Origin: Bacteroidota bacterium
GTDB lineage: Bacteria; Bacteroidota; Ignavibacteria; Kapaibacteriales; UBA2268
Reading direction: 5' to 3'
Length of the DNA stretch: 64,000 nt
Assembly: GCA_004322215.1 (NCBI GenBank)
Contig: SCSM01000040.1
Coordinates: forward strand, 1-64,000
Positions 43,686 through 52,234 of the stretch are shown piece after piece. The notes beneath the pieces are model-generated. The model searched no databases and had not been told where the DNA came from. It was given only the letters and a program-made list of their open reading frames with translations. A program made the translations under genes and the position numbers. Position 1 is the first letter of the stretch. Every line of letters starts with the position of its first letter.

Positions 43686-45353
43686 ATGAAAATAATTATA
43701 CTCATTTTATTATTATTAGTCTGGGTTTCATCCATGTTCTCGCAGGATGTTCTTGATAAAGGGAAACTCTCCGGCAATTTCCAGCTTGACGCCCAATACT
43801 ACCAAAAGGATTCAATCATCGGCGCCCAGGATGTAAAAGAAAAGATTTTATCAAATGGATATCTCTATTTGAATTATACAGCAGGTAACTTTTCAATGGG
43901 TATGAGATATGAAACTTATCTGAATCCGATTCTCGGCATAGACCCCCGCTACAAGGGAAGCGGCATTGCTTACCGCTTCGGTGAATTCAGGTCGGAGATG
44001 ATTGATGTTACAGCCGGTAACTTTTACGAGCAATTTGGCAGTGGATTGATTTTCCGTGCCTACGAAGAAAGGTTGTTGGGCTATGATAATGCAGTTGACG
44101 GCTTGCGTGTCAAATTCAGACCAAAAAATGGTATTGAGCTGACCGGTTTAATCGGTAACCAGCGTTCTTTTTGGGATAATGGTTTAGGTATTGTCAGGGG
44201 TGGAAGCGGAAGAATGGAAGTGAATACGGTTTTTCCGGAATTACTTCCTTTCCAATCAACTGTTGAGGGAAGTTTGATTAGTAAATATCAACCAGACCAG
44301 GAATCTTTTTATAATCTTCCTGAAAATGTTCTTGCATGGTCTGGTAAGCTTTCCATCAATACTGAAGATTTTATGGTCGAAGGGGAGTATGCTTACAAGT
44401 GTAATGACCCCGATGCAGTAAATAAATTCAATTTCAATCCAGGCAAGGCATTGATGTTGACTGCTTCTTACTACCCATCGGGTTTCGGTGCTTCTATCAA
44501 TTTCCATACTATTGACAATATGGATTTCCGAAGCGACAGGGATGCACGTGGGAATAATCTGAATCTGAATTTTATTCCTCCCTTGACCAAACAGCATATT
44601 TACCGTCTTGCCACCTTATACCCGTCTGCTACACAGCTTAACGGTGAAATCGGATTCCAGGCTGAGTTAACCTATACTATCCCAAAAAAGACTTTTATTG
44701 GTGGAGATTACGGAACAACCATAGCATTAAATTATTCACAAATAAATTCGATGGACAAAACTCCTCTCGATGTTGATTCTTCTGATAATCATATTTATAC
44801 ATATAAGTCTTCATTTTTCAAATTCGGTGATGTCCTGTATTTCAGGGATATAAATCTTGAAATTACAAGAAAATGGACAAAAGATTTCAAATCTATTTTT
44901 ACTCTTATTAATCTTGTTTACAATAAAGATGTAATGGAAAATGAAGGTTCAGGGAAATATGGAAAAGTAAATGCCACAATAGCTGTTGCTGAACTTACTT
45001 ATTTAATATCAAAAACGAATTCCATAAAATGCGAGTTACAGTATATATGGGCTAAACAGGATTCTGTGATAAAAGTACCTGACAATACTAACGGCAACTG
45101 GTTCATGTTCCTTGCAGAATATACTATTGCACCCTCTTGGTATTTCACTGCATTTGATGAATACAATTACGGTAACCATGACACCGGTCGCAAAATACAC
45201 TATTTGAACGGTTCATTCGCATTTATTTATGAAGCCACAAGAGTTCAGTTTGGTTACGGGAGACAACGCGGCGGATTATTATGCGTTGGAGGAGTATGCA
45301 GACCCGTCCCTGCATCGAACGGATTCTTTTTAAGTGTTTCATCAACTTTTTGA
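43686..45353 (+). CDS. Outer-membrane beta-barrel protein, DUF6029-like
   Basis: A 555-residue secreted protein. After a signal peptide (FSQD) it shows the DUF6029 pattern typical of Bacteroidota (LSGNFQLDAQYYQKD, LYLNYTAGNFSMGMRYETY, VTAGNFYEQFGSGLIFRAYEER). Many amphipathic strands follow, and it ends with an aromatic residue (SVSSTF). It is a large outer-membrane barrel of unknown function. An Omp28-like lipoprotein gene follows 13 bp after the stop, so the two are probably cotranscribed. Family naming is from memory; the barrel nature is visible. Confidence 0.8.
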   Translation: MKIIILILLLLVWVSSMFSQDVLDKGKLSGNFQLDAQYYQKDSIIGAQDVKEKILSNGYLYLNYTAGNFSMGMRYETYLNPILGIDPRYKGSGIAYRFGEFRSEMIDVTAGNFYEQFGSGLIFRAYEERLLGYDNAVDGLRVKFRPKNGIELTGLIGNQRSFWDNGLGIVRGGSGRMEVNTVFPELLPFQSTVEGSLISKYQPDQESFYNLPENVLAWSGKLSINTEDFMVEGEYAYKCNDPDAVNKFNFNPGKALMLTASYYPSGFGASINFHTIDNMDFRSDRDARGNNLNLNFIPPLTKQHIYRLATLYPSATQLNGEIGFQAELTYTIPKKTFIGGDYGTTIALNYSQINSMDKTPLDVDSSDNHIYTYKSSFFKFGDVLYFRDINLEITRKWTKDFKSIFTLINLVYNKDVMENEGSGKYGKVNATIAVAELTYLISKTNSIKCELQYIWAKQDSVIKVPDNTNGNWFMFLAEYTIAPSWYFTAFDEYNYGNHDTGRKIHYLNGSFAFIYEATRVQFGYGRQRGGLLCVGGVCRPVPASNGFFLSVSSTF

Positions 45354-45366
45354 TAAGGAATAAAAA

Positions 45367-46221
45367 ATGAAAATAATTTACCATTTATTGTCTTTAATTA
45401 CACTCTTTATTTTACTTGCATGTTGCGATGAAATCACTGGCGATTACAGGCAATCCCAAAATCAAAACATTGATACTTCTAAAAATGCAAGGAGAATCCT
45501 CCTGGAAGATTACACCGGATTCAAATGCGGAAGTTGTCCTGCTGCTGCAGAAATTGCTCACGATATAGAGTCGCGTTACTCCGGAAGGGTAATTCTTATG
45601 ACTGTACATGCAGGGTATTTCGCAGAACCGACAACTGCTCATCCCTACGATTTCAGAACACCGGAAGGTAACGAATGGAATGTAACGTTTGGAATTAGAG
45701 ATATTGGTAATCCCAATGGTATGGTGAATAGAATCAAGTCCGACGGCTCCTATGTGATTACTCCGACAAAATGGGATGCTGTGGTATTATCTTTATTAAA
45801 TACAGAACCTGTTTTGAAATTGGAATTTAATGCTTATTATAGTCTAAGCCGAAAAGAAATCTCAGTTGATGCAATGCTCACTTATTTGAAAGATGGCTTT
45901 CCTACCCATAATTTTGTTGCTTGTATTCTTGAAGACAGCATCGTCCAGTACCAGATAGATTACAGGAAAACTCCGCAAGATATCGAAGACTATGTTCATA
46001 ACCATGTTTTCAGAGCAACAATGAACAGTACATGGGGTGAACCGGTTTCGGTAAACGATATCAAAGCGGGGGCAGTTATCAGGAAAAATTGTAAATATAT
46101 TATACCTGAATCAAAGGGTTGGAGAATAGATAAATTGAAGATTGTTTGCTTTGTACATGATAACAGCACGAAGGAAATTCTACAGTCAGGGGAAACCGAT
46201 AAACTAATCCTCATACCTTGA
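45367..46221 (+). CDS. Omp28-like lipoprotein with thioredoxin-like CxxC
   Basis: A 284-residue lipoprotein with lipobox LLAC (Cys19). The segment LLEDYTGFKCGSCPAAAEIA has a CxxC pair (Cys54, Cys57) in a thioredoxin-like context, as in Omp28-related outer-membrane proteins of Bacteroidota. The rest is beta-rich and probably Ig-like. It may handle thiol/disulfide or be a structural partner of the DUF6029-like barrel upstream. The next gene begins at the stop codon region. Confidence 0.82.
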   Translation: MKIIYHLLSLITLFILLACCDEITGDYRQSQNQNIDTSKNARRILLEDYTGFKCGSCPAAAEIAHDIESRYSGRVILMTVHAGYFAEPTTAHPYDFRTPEGNEWNVTFGIRDIGNPNGMVNRIKSDGSYVITPTKWDAVVLSLLNTEPVLKLEFNAYYSLSRKEISVDAMLTYLKDGFPTHNFVACILEDSIVQYQIDYRKTPQDIEDYVHNHVFRATMNSTWGEPVSVNDIKAGAVIRKNCKYIIPESKGWRIDKLKIVCFVHDNSTKEILQSGETDKLILIP

Positions 46222-46226
46222 TTATT

Positions 46227-46559
46227 ATGAAATGCCAGGTCTGCAATTCAGATATTAATGAAGTTTCAACCTGTCCTGTTTGTGGTGCGGAAATTGAACC
46301 CGAAAACATTAATCTGAAGCATTATCCATGGCTCCTTGTTTATACGACTAACACTCTAATCGATGCCGAAATGTTCAAGGCAAACCTCGAAAGTGCCGAT
46401 ATTCCCGTTCATATTTTATCCCAAATTGATTCGACCCGTCAATTAACAATCGGTGACCTGGCAATCGTGAAAATCTACGTACCGAGCATTTATGAATCTG
46501 ATGCAAAAGCAATAATAGAACAGATTGAATCAGATGGTTCTTTATTTAATAATGAGTAA
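46227..46559 (+). CDS. Zinc-ribbon plus DUF2007-like protein
   Basis: A 110-residue cytoplasmic protein. Residues 1-22 hold a zinc ribbon (CQVCNSDI, CPVCGAEI). Residues 33-105 are a DUF2007-like domain (PWLLVYTTNTLIDAEMFKANL, IPVHIL, VKIYVPSIYESDAKAII). The fold has unknown biochemical function. It follows the Omp28-like gene with only a few bases' separation, so it is likely cotranscribed. A second DUF2007 protein without ribbon is at 4687-4920. The ATG at 46227 is chosen over a TTG at 46218. Confidence 0.78.
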   Translation: MKCQVCNSDINEVSTCPVCGAEIEPENINLKHYPWLLVYTTNTLIDAEMFKANLESADIPVHILSQIDSTRQLTIGDLAIVKIYVPSIYESDAKAIIEQIESDGSLFNNE

Positions 46560-46670
46560 TTAATTTCTTATTGTTTTCAATTATTGTAGAGTATGATATG
46601 GATTTATAAAAATTTATCAATTAAACATTCATTGAAAATTGAAAATTGAAAATTGAAAATTTATTTAGTA

Positions 46671-48323
46671 TTACCACCAAAAAACTCTTCCGGGCAGAAG
46701 GAGACTTTCGATTTTCTTCTTTTCTGCCGGTGTGAAATCGGAATCTGTCAGTACGAGTGATTGAAGATTTCGCAATCTGCCTATATCTTCAGGGATTTCC
46801 TTTAATTGATTCTTCATCAATACAAGCGACTTGAGGGATTTCAAATCACCGATTCCGTCAGGCACCCTTGTCAAAGCATTACGCATCAAATCGAGCGTTT
46901 CCAGGTTTTGCAGTTTCTTCATGCTCTCGGGTAATGAAGCCAGGTTGTTCCAGCTTAGGTCAAGAGTTTTCAGCTTTCTTAAATTTCCTATCGAGCCGGG
47001 AATATAATTTATCTGGTTCCTGCTTAACTTTAATTCTTCAAGGTTAAAAAGATTTCCGAATTCTTCGGGAAGTGATGTCAGAAGATTGTCATTTAAACTT
47101 AGTGATTTTATATTATCGAGTAAAGCTATACTGACAGGGACTGCGGTCAATTGATTAAAGCTGAGAATCAGTGAATTTAAATTTGGCAGCGATTTTAACT
47201 TGATGAATGTATCGTCAAGATTAAGGTTGGGATTGCCGCTTAAGCTCAATGTGTGCAATCCTTTTAATACCTTGATTGATGCCGGCAATTTATTGATTTG
47301 ATTAAAATCGAGTACGAGCGTGTGCAATCCTTTCAGCTTGCTTATGCTTTCGGGTATGGTTGTCAAATCGTTTGAATACAAATCCAGTTCCTGCAATGTG
47401 CTGATTTTTGAAATAATTTGGAATACATCGTTGAGATTCATTTTCAAATTATCACCAATTGAAAACGAATGAAGATTTGATAATTTTGAAAAACTTACGG
47501 GCAAATTTTTCAGATTGTTCGAATAAAGGTTCAAATCCACGAGATTAATCAATTTTCCTATGCTTTCGGGAAGTTCATTCAAATGATTCGATGACAAATC
47601 CAATTCCTGTAAATTTTTCAATTCACCGATTGAAGCAGGCAGTGATTTCAAATTATTATCAGAAACAAATAGTGATTTTAGATTCATCAAGGTACCTATG
47701 TTTTCAGGTAATTCCATTATACTGTTCGAACGCAGGTTCAAAGTGTTCAATTCAGGAAGACTTGAAATCTTCTCGAGGGCTGCTTTAATATTTAACAAAG
47801 GATTTACACTCAAATCGAGAGTATGCAGCTTTTTCAGATTACTTATGCTTTGTGGAAGCTCTATCAGCATATTCTTTATCAAATCCAGCGTCCTCAGGTT
47901 CTCCAAATCGCCAATTGTCTTTGGCAGAGCTACCATTTTATTATCACCAAGTTCCAAGCTGAGAAGCATTTTCAGATTCCCTATGCTTTCAGGCAGAGTT
48001 TTCAAATGATTATAACTCAAATCGAGTGTTACAAGATTAGTCAACTTTCCTATTGAATTCGGTAAAAATGTCAGTTCATTCCATCTAAGGTCAAGGTATT
48101 TCAAATTCTTAAATTTATCTATGCTATCAGGTAAAATCGAAAGCTTACTGTCTTTGAGGTCAAGCCGAATGACATCGAGGGGAGACTTGAATGCCTCAGC
48201 CAGTGATTTATAGCCCTTATGTTTATTAAATTCGAGGGTATCTAATAATCCGTTTTGCGCAGAACATATTGTATTAAATAACAATAACACTGCAATGCAA
48301 ACATAAATCGTTCTGTTTTTCAT
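46671..48323 (-). CDS. Secreted leucine-rich-repeat protein
   Basis: A 550-residue protein with a signal peptide (ending ICSAQ). About twenty leucine-rich repeats of 23 residues follow ('LKNLKYLDLRWNELTFLPNS' type), continuing almost to the C-terminus. No T9SS sorting domain is visible at the end (LLLPGRVFWW), so it may be periplasmic or membrane-associated. LRR solenoids bind proteins, and the ligand is unknown. It lies opposite the zinc-ribbon gene, with an AT repeat between. Confidence 0.9.
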   Translation of the reverse strand: MKNRTIYVCIAVLLLFNTICSAQNGLLDTLEFNKHKGYKSLAEAFKSPLDVIRLDLKDSKLSILPDSIDKFKNLKYLDLRWNELTFLPNSIGKLTNLVTLDLSYNHLKTLPESIGNLKMLLSLELGDNKMVALPKTIGDLENLRTLDLIKNMLIELPQSISNLKKLHTLDLSVNPLLNIKAALEKISSLPELNTLNLRSNSIMELPENIGTLMNLKSLFVSDNNLKSLPASIGELKNLQELDLSSNHLNELPESIGKLINLVDLNLYSNNLKNLPVSFSKLSNLHSFSIGDNLKMNLNDVFQIISKISTLQELDLYSNDLTTIPESISKLKGLHTLVLDFNQINKLPASIKVLKGLHTLSLSGNPNLNLDDTFIKLKSLPNLNSLILSFNQLTAVPVSIALLDNIKSLSLNDNLLTSLPEEFGNLFNLEELKLSRNQINYIPGSIGNLRKLKTLDLSWNNLASLPESMKKLQNLETLDLMRNALTRVPDGIGDLKSLKSLVLMKNQLKEIPEDIGRLRNLQSLVLTDSDFTPAEKKKIESLLLPGRVFWW

Positions 48324-48520
48324 TTTCGGCTCTTATTATTGCTTAAATATAAAATGCAAAATACAAAAAAATAAAATTTTTACATTAAATTGCAAAACTC
48401 ACTGTAAATAATTCCAATTTCCCGTATTATTAAATATTGTAATTCATTAAAGAGTGTTAATTCCGACTTCCCGTCTTAATTATAGTCGTGATTGCTCATT
48501 AATAAATCTTTATGTTACTT

Positions 48521-49012
48521 CTAATTAATTCTCTCCCTTTGATGTGATTGAGTAAACGCTTTCGCATAATCATTAAGAGAGTGAATGCTTCTAATTTTGT
48601 CCACTGACTTCTCCCTTATATCGAGCAATGTTTCATCGCTCAGCATTTTATAAGCCAGGTCGCGGAGCTTTCCCCATTTCTCGTGTACAGGACAGGGCTT
48701 TTCGACTGTACATCCCCTGAATCCCAACACACATTTGTGAAACATCTCAAGCCCATCCATAGCTATTACAATATCAATCAGGCGAATTTCATTGAGAGGT
48801 CTGCCAAGTGTGAATCCACCCGATTTGCCCTTCTTCGATACTACGATACTATGCACTGCGAGTGACTGAAGAATCTTTGCAAGAAATTCTTTGGGTATTT
48901 TCAATCGCTTCGAAATGTCGGTTGCCGTAAAATAAGTATCTTCATTAAACACTGATAAGTACAAGACAGCTTGCAATGCTAACTCGCACTTTTTTGAAAA
49001 AATCACTGTCAT
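48521..49012 (-). CDS. Rrf2-family Fe-S/redox transcription regulator
   Basis: A 163-residue Rrf2/IscR/NsrR-type winged-helix regulator (FSKKCELALQAVLYLS, ATDISKRLKIPKEFLAKILQ, GKSGGFTLGRP). Three cysteines Cys94, Cys101 and Cys107 (CVLGFRGCTVEKPC) match the cluster-binding set of the family. It is probably an [Fe-S]-sensing repressor reporting redox, NO or iron-sulfur status. It is divergent from the cupin gene across a 475-bp gap and adjacent to the sulfur-relay genes further right. Target genes are not identified. Confidence 0.9.
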   Translation of the reverse strand: MTVIFSKKCELALQAVLYLSVFNEDTYFTATDISKRLKIPKEFLAKILQSLAVHSIVVSKKGKSGGFTLGRPLNEIRLIDIVIAMDGLEMFHKCVLGFRGCTVEKPCPVHEKWGKLRDLAYKMLSDETLLDIREKSVDKIRSIHSLNDYAKAFTQSHQRERIN

Positions 49013-49487
49013 TGTGTAACCATCTAAGAATATTTATCAAAAAGAACTAATAAAATTCCAAATTAATTATTGATTTATTATAAAACAAGGTAAATCGGGA
49101 TTTTTTTCACTTTATTTGAATTATTATTTGAAAATGTTAAATAATTATTATATTTTTAATATGTGAATTATATGTCTGTTTGATTAAATTTTTTAAATTT
49201 ATTATCCGGGAGGTTTATTTTTATAAGTATCTATTGAAATTTGCATTGGTTCTTATAATTCATAGTATTTATATTAAATAAATGCATTTTTTTCCGAATA
49301 TTATAAAAATAAATAGTAAAATTATTGGAAAATCAATTATTTTTTAAAAATTGAAATTAATGTAATACGTTAATAAAAATTAGGCTGGTAAAGTAGCTGT
49401 TTAATTGCACGATTTCATATATGCACACTCCCTTTGAATGAGATTTTGCAACAGTTCCTTCCCAGCCTTTTATATTTGGAGAATAAT
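49013..49487. other. Intergenic region with possible structured leader of the cupin gene
   Basis: A 475-bp AT-rich gap between divergent Rrf2 and cupin genes. AGGCTGG at 49382-49388 and CCAGCCT at 49462-49468 are perfect complements bracketing an ~87-nt segment with a second CTGTT/AACAG pairing. The segment ends 19 nt before the cupin start codon. It could be a regulatory leader. No known riboswitch class is recognised. Confidence 0.4.
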
Positions 49488-49823
49488 ATGGCTCAGGACA
49501 ATATACTATATTCTAATTCATCTAATATCAACAGCTTGATTGCATACCAGGAAGGTGCTGTCGTTAGCAGAACATTAATCAATAAAAAAGTTGGAACGAT
49601 TACATTGTTCTCATTTGATGAGGGTCAATCCTTGAGTGAGCATACTGCCCCATTCGATGCTTTTGCCCAGGTCATTGACGGTGAAGCTGAAATAACAATC
49701 GGTGGCATTAACCATCATCTCATAGCTGGTGATGCCATTATTATGCCCGGAGGGGTGCCTCACGCAGTCAAAGCAACAAAGCAGTTCAAAATGCTTTTGG
49801 TGATGGTCAAACAAGCAGATTAG
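49488..49823 (+). CDS. Small cupin-fold protein
   Basis: A 111-residue single-domain cupin. The two beta-strand motifs appear as LSEHTAPFDAFAQVIDGEAEITIGG and IAGDAIIMPGGVPHAVKA, with metal-ligand candidates His in SEHTA and PHAV. Substrate is unknown. The ATG at 49488 has TTTGGAG upstream; a TTG at 49434 is unlikely because it would fall within the possible structured leader. It is divergent from the Rrf2 regulator. Confidence 0.85.
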   Translation: MAQDNILYSNSSNINSLIAYQEGAVVSRTLINKKVGTITLFSFDEGQSLSEHTAPFDAFAQVIDGEAEITIGGINHHLIAGDAIIMPGGVPHAVKATKQFKMLLVMVKQAD

Positions 49824-49960
49824 AATCAATTAATTATTTCTCAAGAAATGAAATAATTTCTTTAACAGTTCTCAACACATTTTGATAATAATAATTTCAA
49901 TAAATTCTATTACAAAAACCTAATCTAATTAAAATAAATACCATTATTAATTATTAATTA

Positions 49961-50404
49961 TTAATTCTTCATTCTTATGGCATCTTTGATTCTGTCGCAG
50001 GTTGCGTATTGCTTATAGACCTCACAACTTCGGCATTCTCTGCCCGAACAGCAGTTGTCTATGTGGTGGTAAGTCCAGCATGGATTATTATGTCCGTTGT
50101 ATGATTCGCATTTTTCCCTGTCTTCTTCCGAACAATTCACGATGTCCCAGCATGGAATTAGCGAGTAGATTGTTTTAATAGCAGGTATCGAAAATTTTTG
50201 TTGTGTAATGGCATTCCTGATACATTTTAATCTTTCAATATCAGTGTCCGAGTACAGTCTGTGAGCCGATTCCTTTTTGAAAGGTATCAGTAATCCCTCA
50301 TGTTCGTACATTCTCAATGTATGAACAGACACACCAAGCATCCTTGCCGCCGAGCTAATTGAGTACAGCGGTGTATCTTCATTTATTTTATTATCTGTTC
50401 CCAT
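49961..50404 (-). CDS. MerR-family regulator with cysteine-rich two-CW tail
   Basis: A 147-residue regulator. Residues about 10-75 are a MerR helix-turn-helix (YSISSAARMLGVSVHTLRMYE, then HRLYSDTDIERLKCIR). The C-terminal part holds nine cysteines (PCWDIVNC, KC, NPCWTY, DNCC, ECRSC, TC). The two Cys-Trp pairs match the 'two-CW' domain, which probably binds metal or an Fe-S cluster. It likely senses a redox, metal or sulfur signal. Its neighbours on the same strand are DsrE2-like, TusE-like, DUF1641 and SQR-like genes, so it may regulate them. The start is either ATG 50404 or GTG 50407. Confidence 0.85.
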   Translation of the reverse strand: MGTDNKINEDTPLYSISSAARMLGVSVHTLRMYEHEGLLIPFKKESAHRLYSDTDIERLKCIRNAITQQKFSIPAIKTIYSLIPCWDIVNCSEEDREKCESYNGHNNPCWTYHHIDNCCSGRECRSCEVYKQYATCDRIKDAIRMKN

Positions 50405-50602
50405 CACTCCTTATGAAATAATGCAATATAAAAATTGTTTGTTCAATTATTCACTATTCGTTTTTCACTATTCACTAAAAAAAGCCGGAATTGCCCCTAT
50501 CGTCATCTTGCTCCTTATCGCCATCATCTTAATTCCATTACTCATCATTCTAAATTATATCATTCATTTTAATTAGAGACAATCCACGGCTCTTCATACG
50601 AA

Positions 50603-51085
50603 TCAGGTAAAAATGATATTTGCTCCTGCAGACACTTCATAGAACTGTCCGACCGAAATAATATCATCCACCTCATCACAAAAATCAGATTTTGTCAAAT
50701 GAAACATGTCCACCGTTGCCTTACAGGCATAAATGTTGCATCCTGCATCATGTATCATAGTTAAAAATTCTCTCACCGGCGGAATGTCAATCTTCTCGAT
50801 TTCCTTCTTCATCATCGAAGTAGCAAAAGCGGACATACCCGGGATACTCCCCAATATTGTGGGTATATGCATCGCTGGATTTCCCACTGTTGCAACTTTC
50901 AGCTTATCCATCTTCTTGTTAACTATTGCTTCCATTCCGAAAAAAGTAAAAAACAAATTCGCTTCGATTCCCGCCATCCTCGCACCATTTGCCATTATCA
51001 ATCCGGGATATACTCCTTCGAGTGAACCATGAGAAACAATGATTGACACCTTCTCAATCGGTGGATAATTACTCGTGTTTTCCAT
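50603..51085 (-). CDS. DsrE2-like (DsrE/F/DrsH family) sulfur-relay protein
   Basis: A 160-residue protein of the DsrE/F/DrsH family (IIVSHGSLEGVYPGLIMANGA, then FFTFFGMEAI and a conserved IYACKATVDMF). Cys121 is in the usual sulfur-carrying position of DsrE2 proteins; Cys115 and Cys136 are additional. A hydrophobic central helix (IPGMSAFATSMM) is also typical of DsrE2. It passes persulfide to or from TusE/DsrC-type carriers. The single-cysteine TusE gene lies 70 bp upstream in the same strand. AGGAAAG precedes the ATG. Confidence 0.85.
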   Translation of the reverse strand: MENTSNYPPIEKVSIIVSHGSLEGVYPGLIMANGARMAGIEANLFFTFFGMEAIVNKKMDKLKVATVGNPAMHIPTILGSIPGMSAFATSMMKKEIEKIDIPPVREFLTMIHDAGCNIYACKATVDMFHLTKSDFCDEVDDIISVGQFYEVSAGANIIFT

Positions 51086-51153
51086 TATTATCTTTCCTAT
51101 ATTATTTTATCAATTATTTTTTATCATAAATGTCATGCCGAACAGTGACACTA

Positions 51154-51471
51154 TTAAATACACCCTGTTGGTTTTGGCAAACCCGCAACCTTTGCTGCTT
51201 TCTTTGCCGGACCTTTCGGAAAAAGTGAATACAATTCTTTTGTCTCGACACCACTCTCTTTTGTCAATTTCCTGATAGAAGGTGCATTGCCTTTTTCCAT
51301 ATACTCCTTACGCATGAAATTGATGACAAGCCAGTGCCTGTCTGTCAATTCCAGTATGCCTTCTTCTTTTGCCAGTTCGATTGCTACTTGTTCATTCCAA
51401 TCATCGCGGTTTTTCAGATGATTGTCTGTGTCAAATTCGAGCATCTTACCTAATATTTCTCTTGCTGCCAT
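51154..51471 (-). CDS. TusE/DsrC-like sulfur carrier with a single penultimate cysteine
   Basis: A 105-residue DsrC-family protein. It has the full C-terminal arm LPKPTGCI, with Cys104 penultimate. The inner cysteine of true DsrC is replaced by alanine (KGPAKKAAKVAG), so it is TusE-type rather than sulfite-reductase DsrC. Cys104 is its only cysteine and would carry a persulfide. The preceding AGGAG fixes ATG at 51471; an upstream ATG at 51492 would add seven residues. It sits between DUF1641 and DsrE2-like genes, fitting a sulfur relay from SQR. Confidence 0.9.
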   Translation of the reverse strand: MAAREILGKMLEFDTDNHLKNRDDWNEQVAIELAKEEGILELTDRHWLVINFMRKEYMEKGNAPSIRKLTKESGVETKELYSLFPKGPAKKAAKVAGLPKPTGCI

Positions 51472-51564
51472 TTTAAAACTCCTTTTAAACATTAATTATA
51501 TTTACTATTTTAATAACAATTCATAATTATTAATTGTGAATTCAATTTCATTTTTCATTTTTCA

Positions 51565-52233
51565 TTAATTCCTGCCCTCAGCCATCCCTTTTACGAGTTT
51601 AGTTACAAAGAGCAGTCCTTGCTTCATCTCAGGTTTATTAAGCTCTCTCAGCAAACCGAACAATGAGATTTTACCTGCTTCATCCCTGTCTATCGTTTTA
51701 TATATTTCCACTGCATTATTCACTGTCGCAAGCATTTCGGGTTGTGTCAGATTTTTAATCGTATTTAATATCATAACAATATTATCCCCGAGATTTTTCA
51801 CGTCCTGCGGCGAAAACGATGTTACAATTTTATCCAGGACATTAAACGCTTCCTTTGAAAATTGAAAATACCCCGCTCTGTCCATTTCATCGAATTTCAG
51901 GAGCAATGACTGAAACATCTCCTTAGAGATTACTTTTGCATCATCCACAAAATCCCTGAAACTCTCTATTTGCTCGAATGCATTCGATAAATTATTTGTA
52001 TTTCTCACAAGCTTTTTCAGAAGATGAAGAATGTCGCCTGTCTGCAAATGATTAGATAATTCTTCAAACTCATTCAAAGATGTCTGATAAACATCCTTTG
52101 CCACAATGAGCAAATCATCTTTAAGGTCTTCCATCTCCAACCGGTGCCTGCGTTGATATTCAAGCTCCTGCACAATGAAATCGAGCTTGTCATTGAGTGA
52201 ATCAATCCGGCTTTGTACTTCGGTGTCTGTCAT
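51565..52233 (-). CDS. DUF1641-family protein
   Basis: A 222-residue helical protein. The N-terminal half is coiled-coil-like (IDSLNDKLDFIVQELEYQRRHRL). The C-terminal signature (ISLFGLLRELNKPEMKQGLLFVTKLVKGM) is the DUF1641 motif. This family often accompanies SQR, formate dehydrogenase or DsrE-type genes and its function is not known. It starts 1 bp after the stop of the SQR-like gene, so translation is coupled. Confidence 0.85.
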   Translation of the reverse strand: MTDTEVQSRIDSLNDKLDFIVQELEYQRRHRLEMEDLKDDLLIVAKDVYQTSLNEFEELSNHLQTGDILHLLKKLVRNTNNLSNAFEQIESFRDFVDDAKVISKEMFQSLLLKFDEMDRAGYFQFSKEAFNVLDKIVTSFSPQDVKNLGDNIVMILNTIKNLTQPEMLATVNNAVEIYKTIDRDEAGKISLFGLLRELNKPEMKQGLLFVTKLVKGMAEGRN

Positions 52234-52234
52234 A

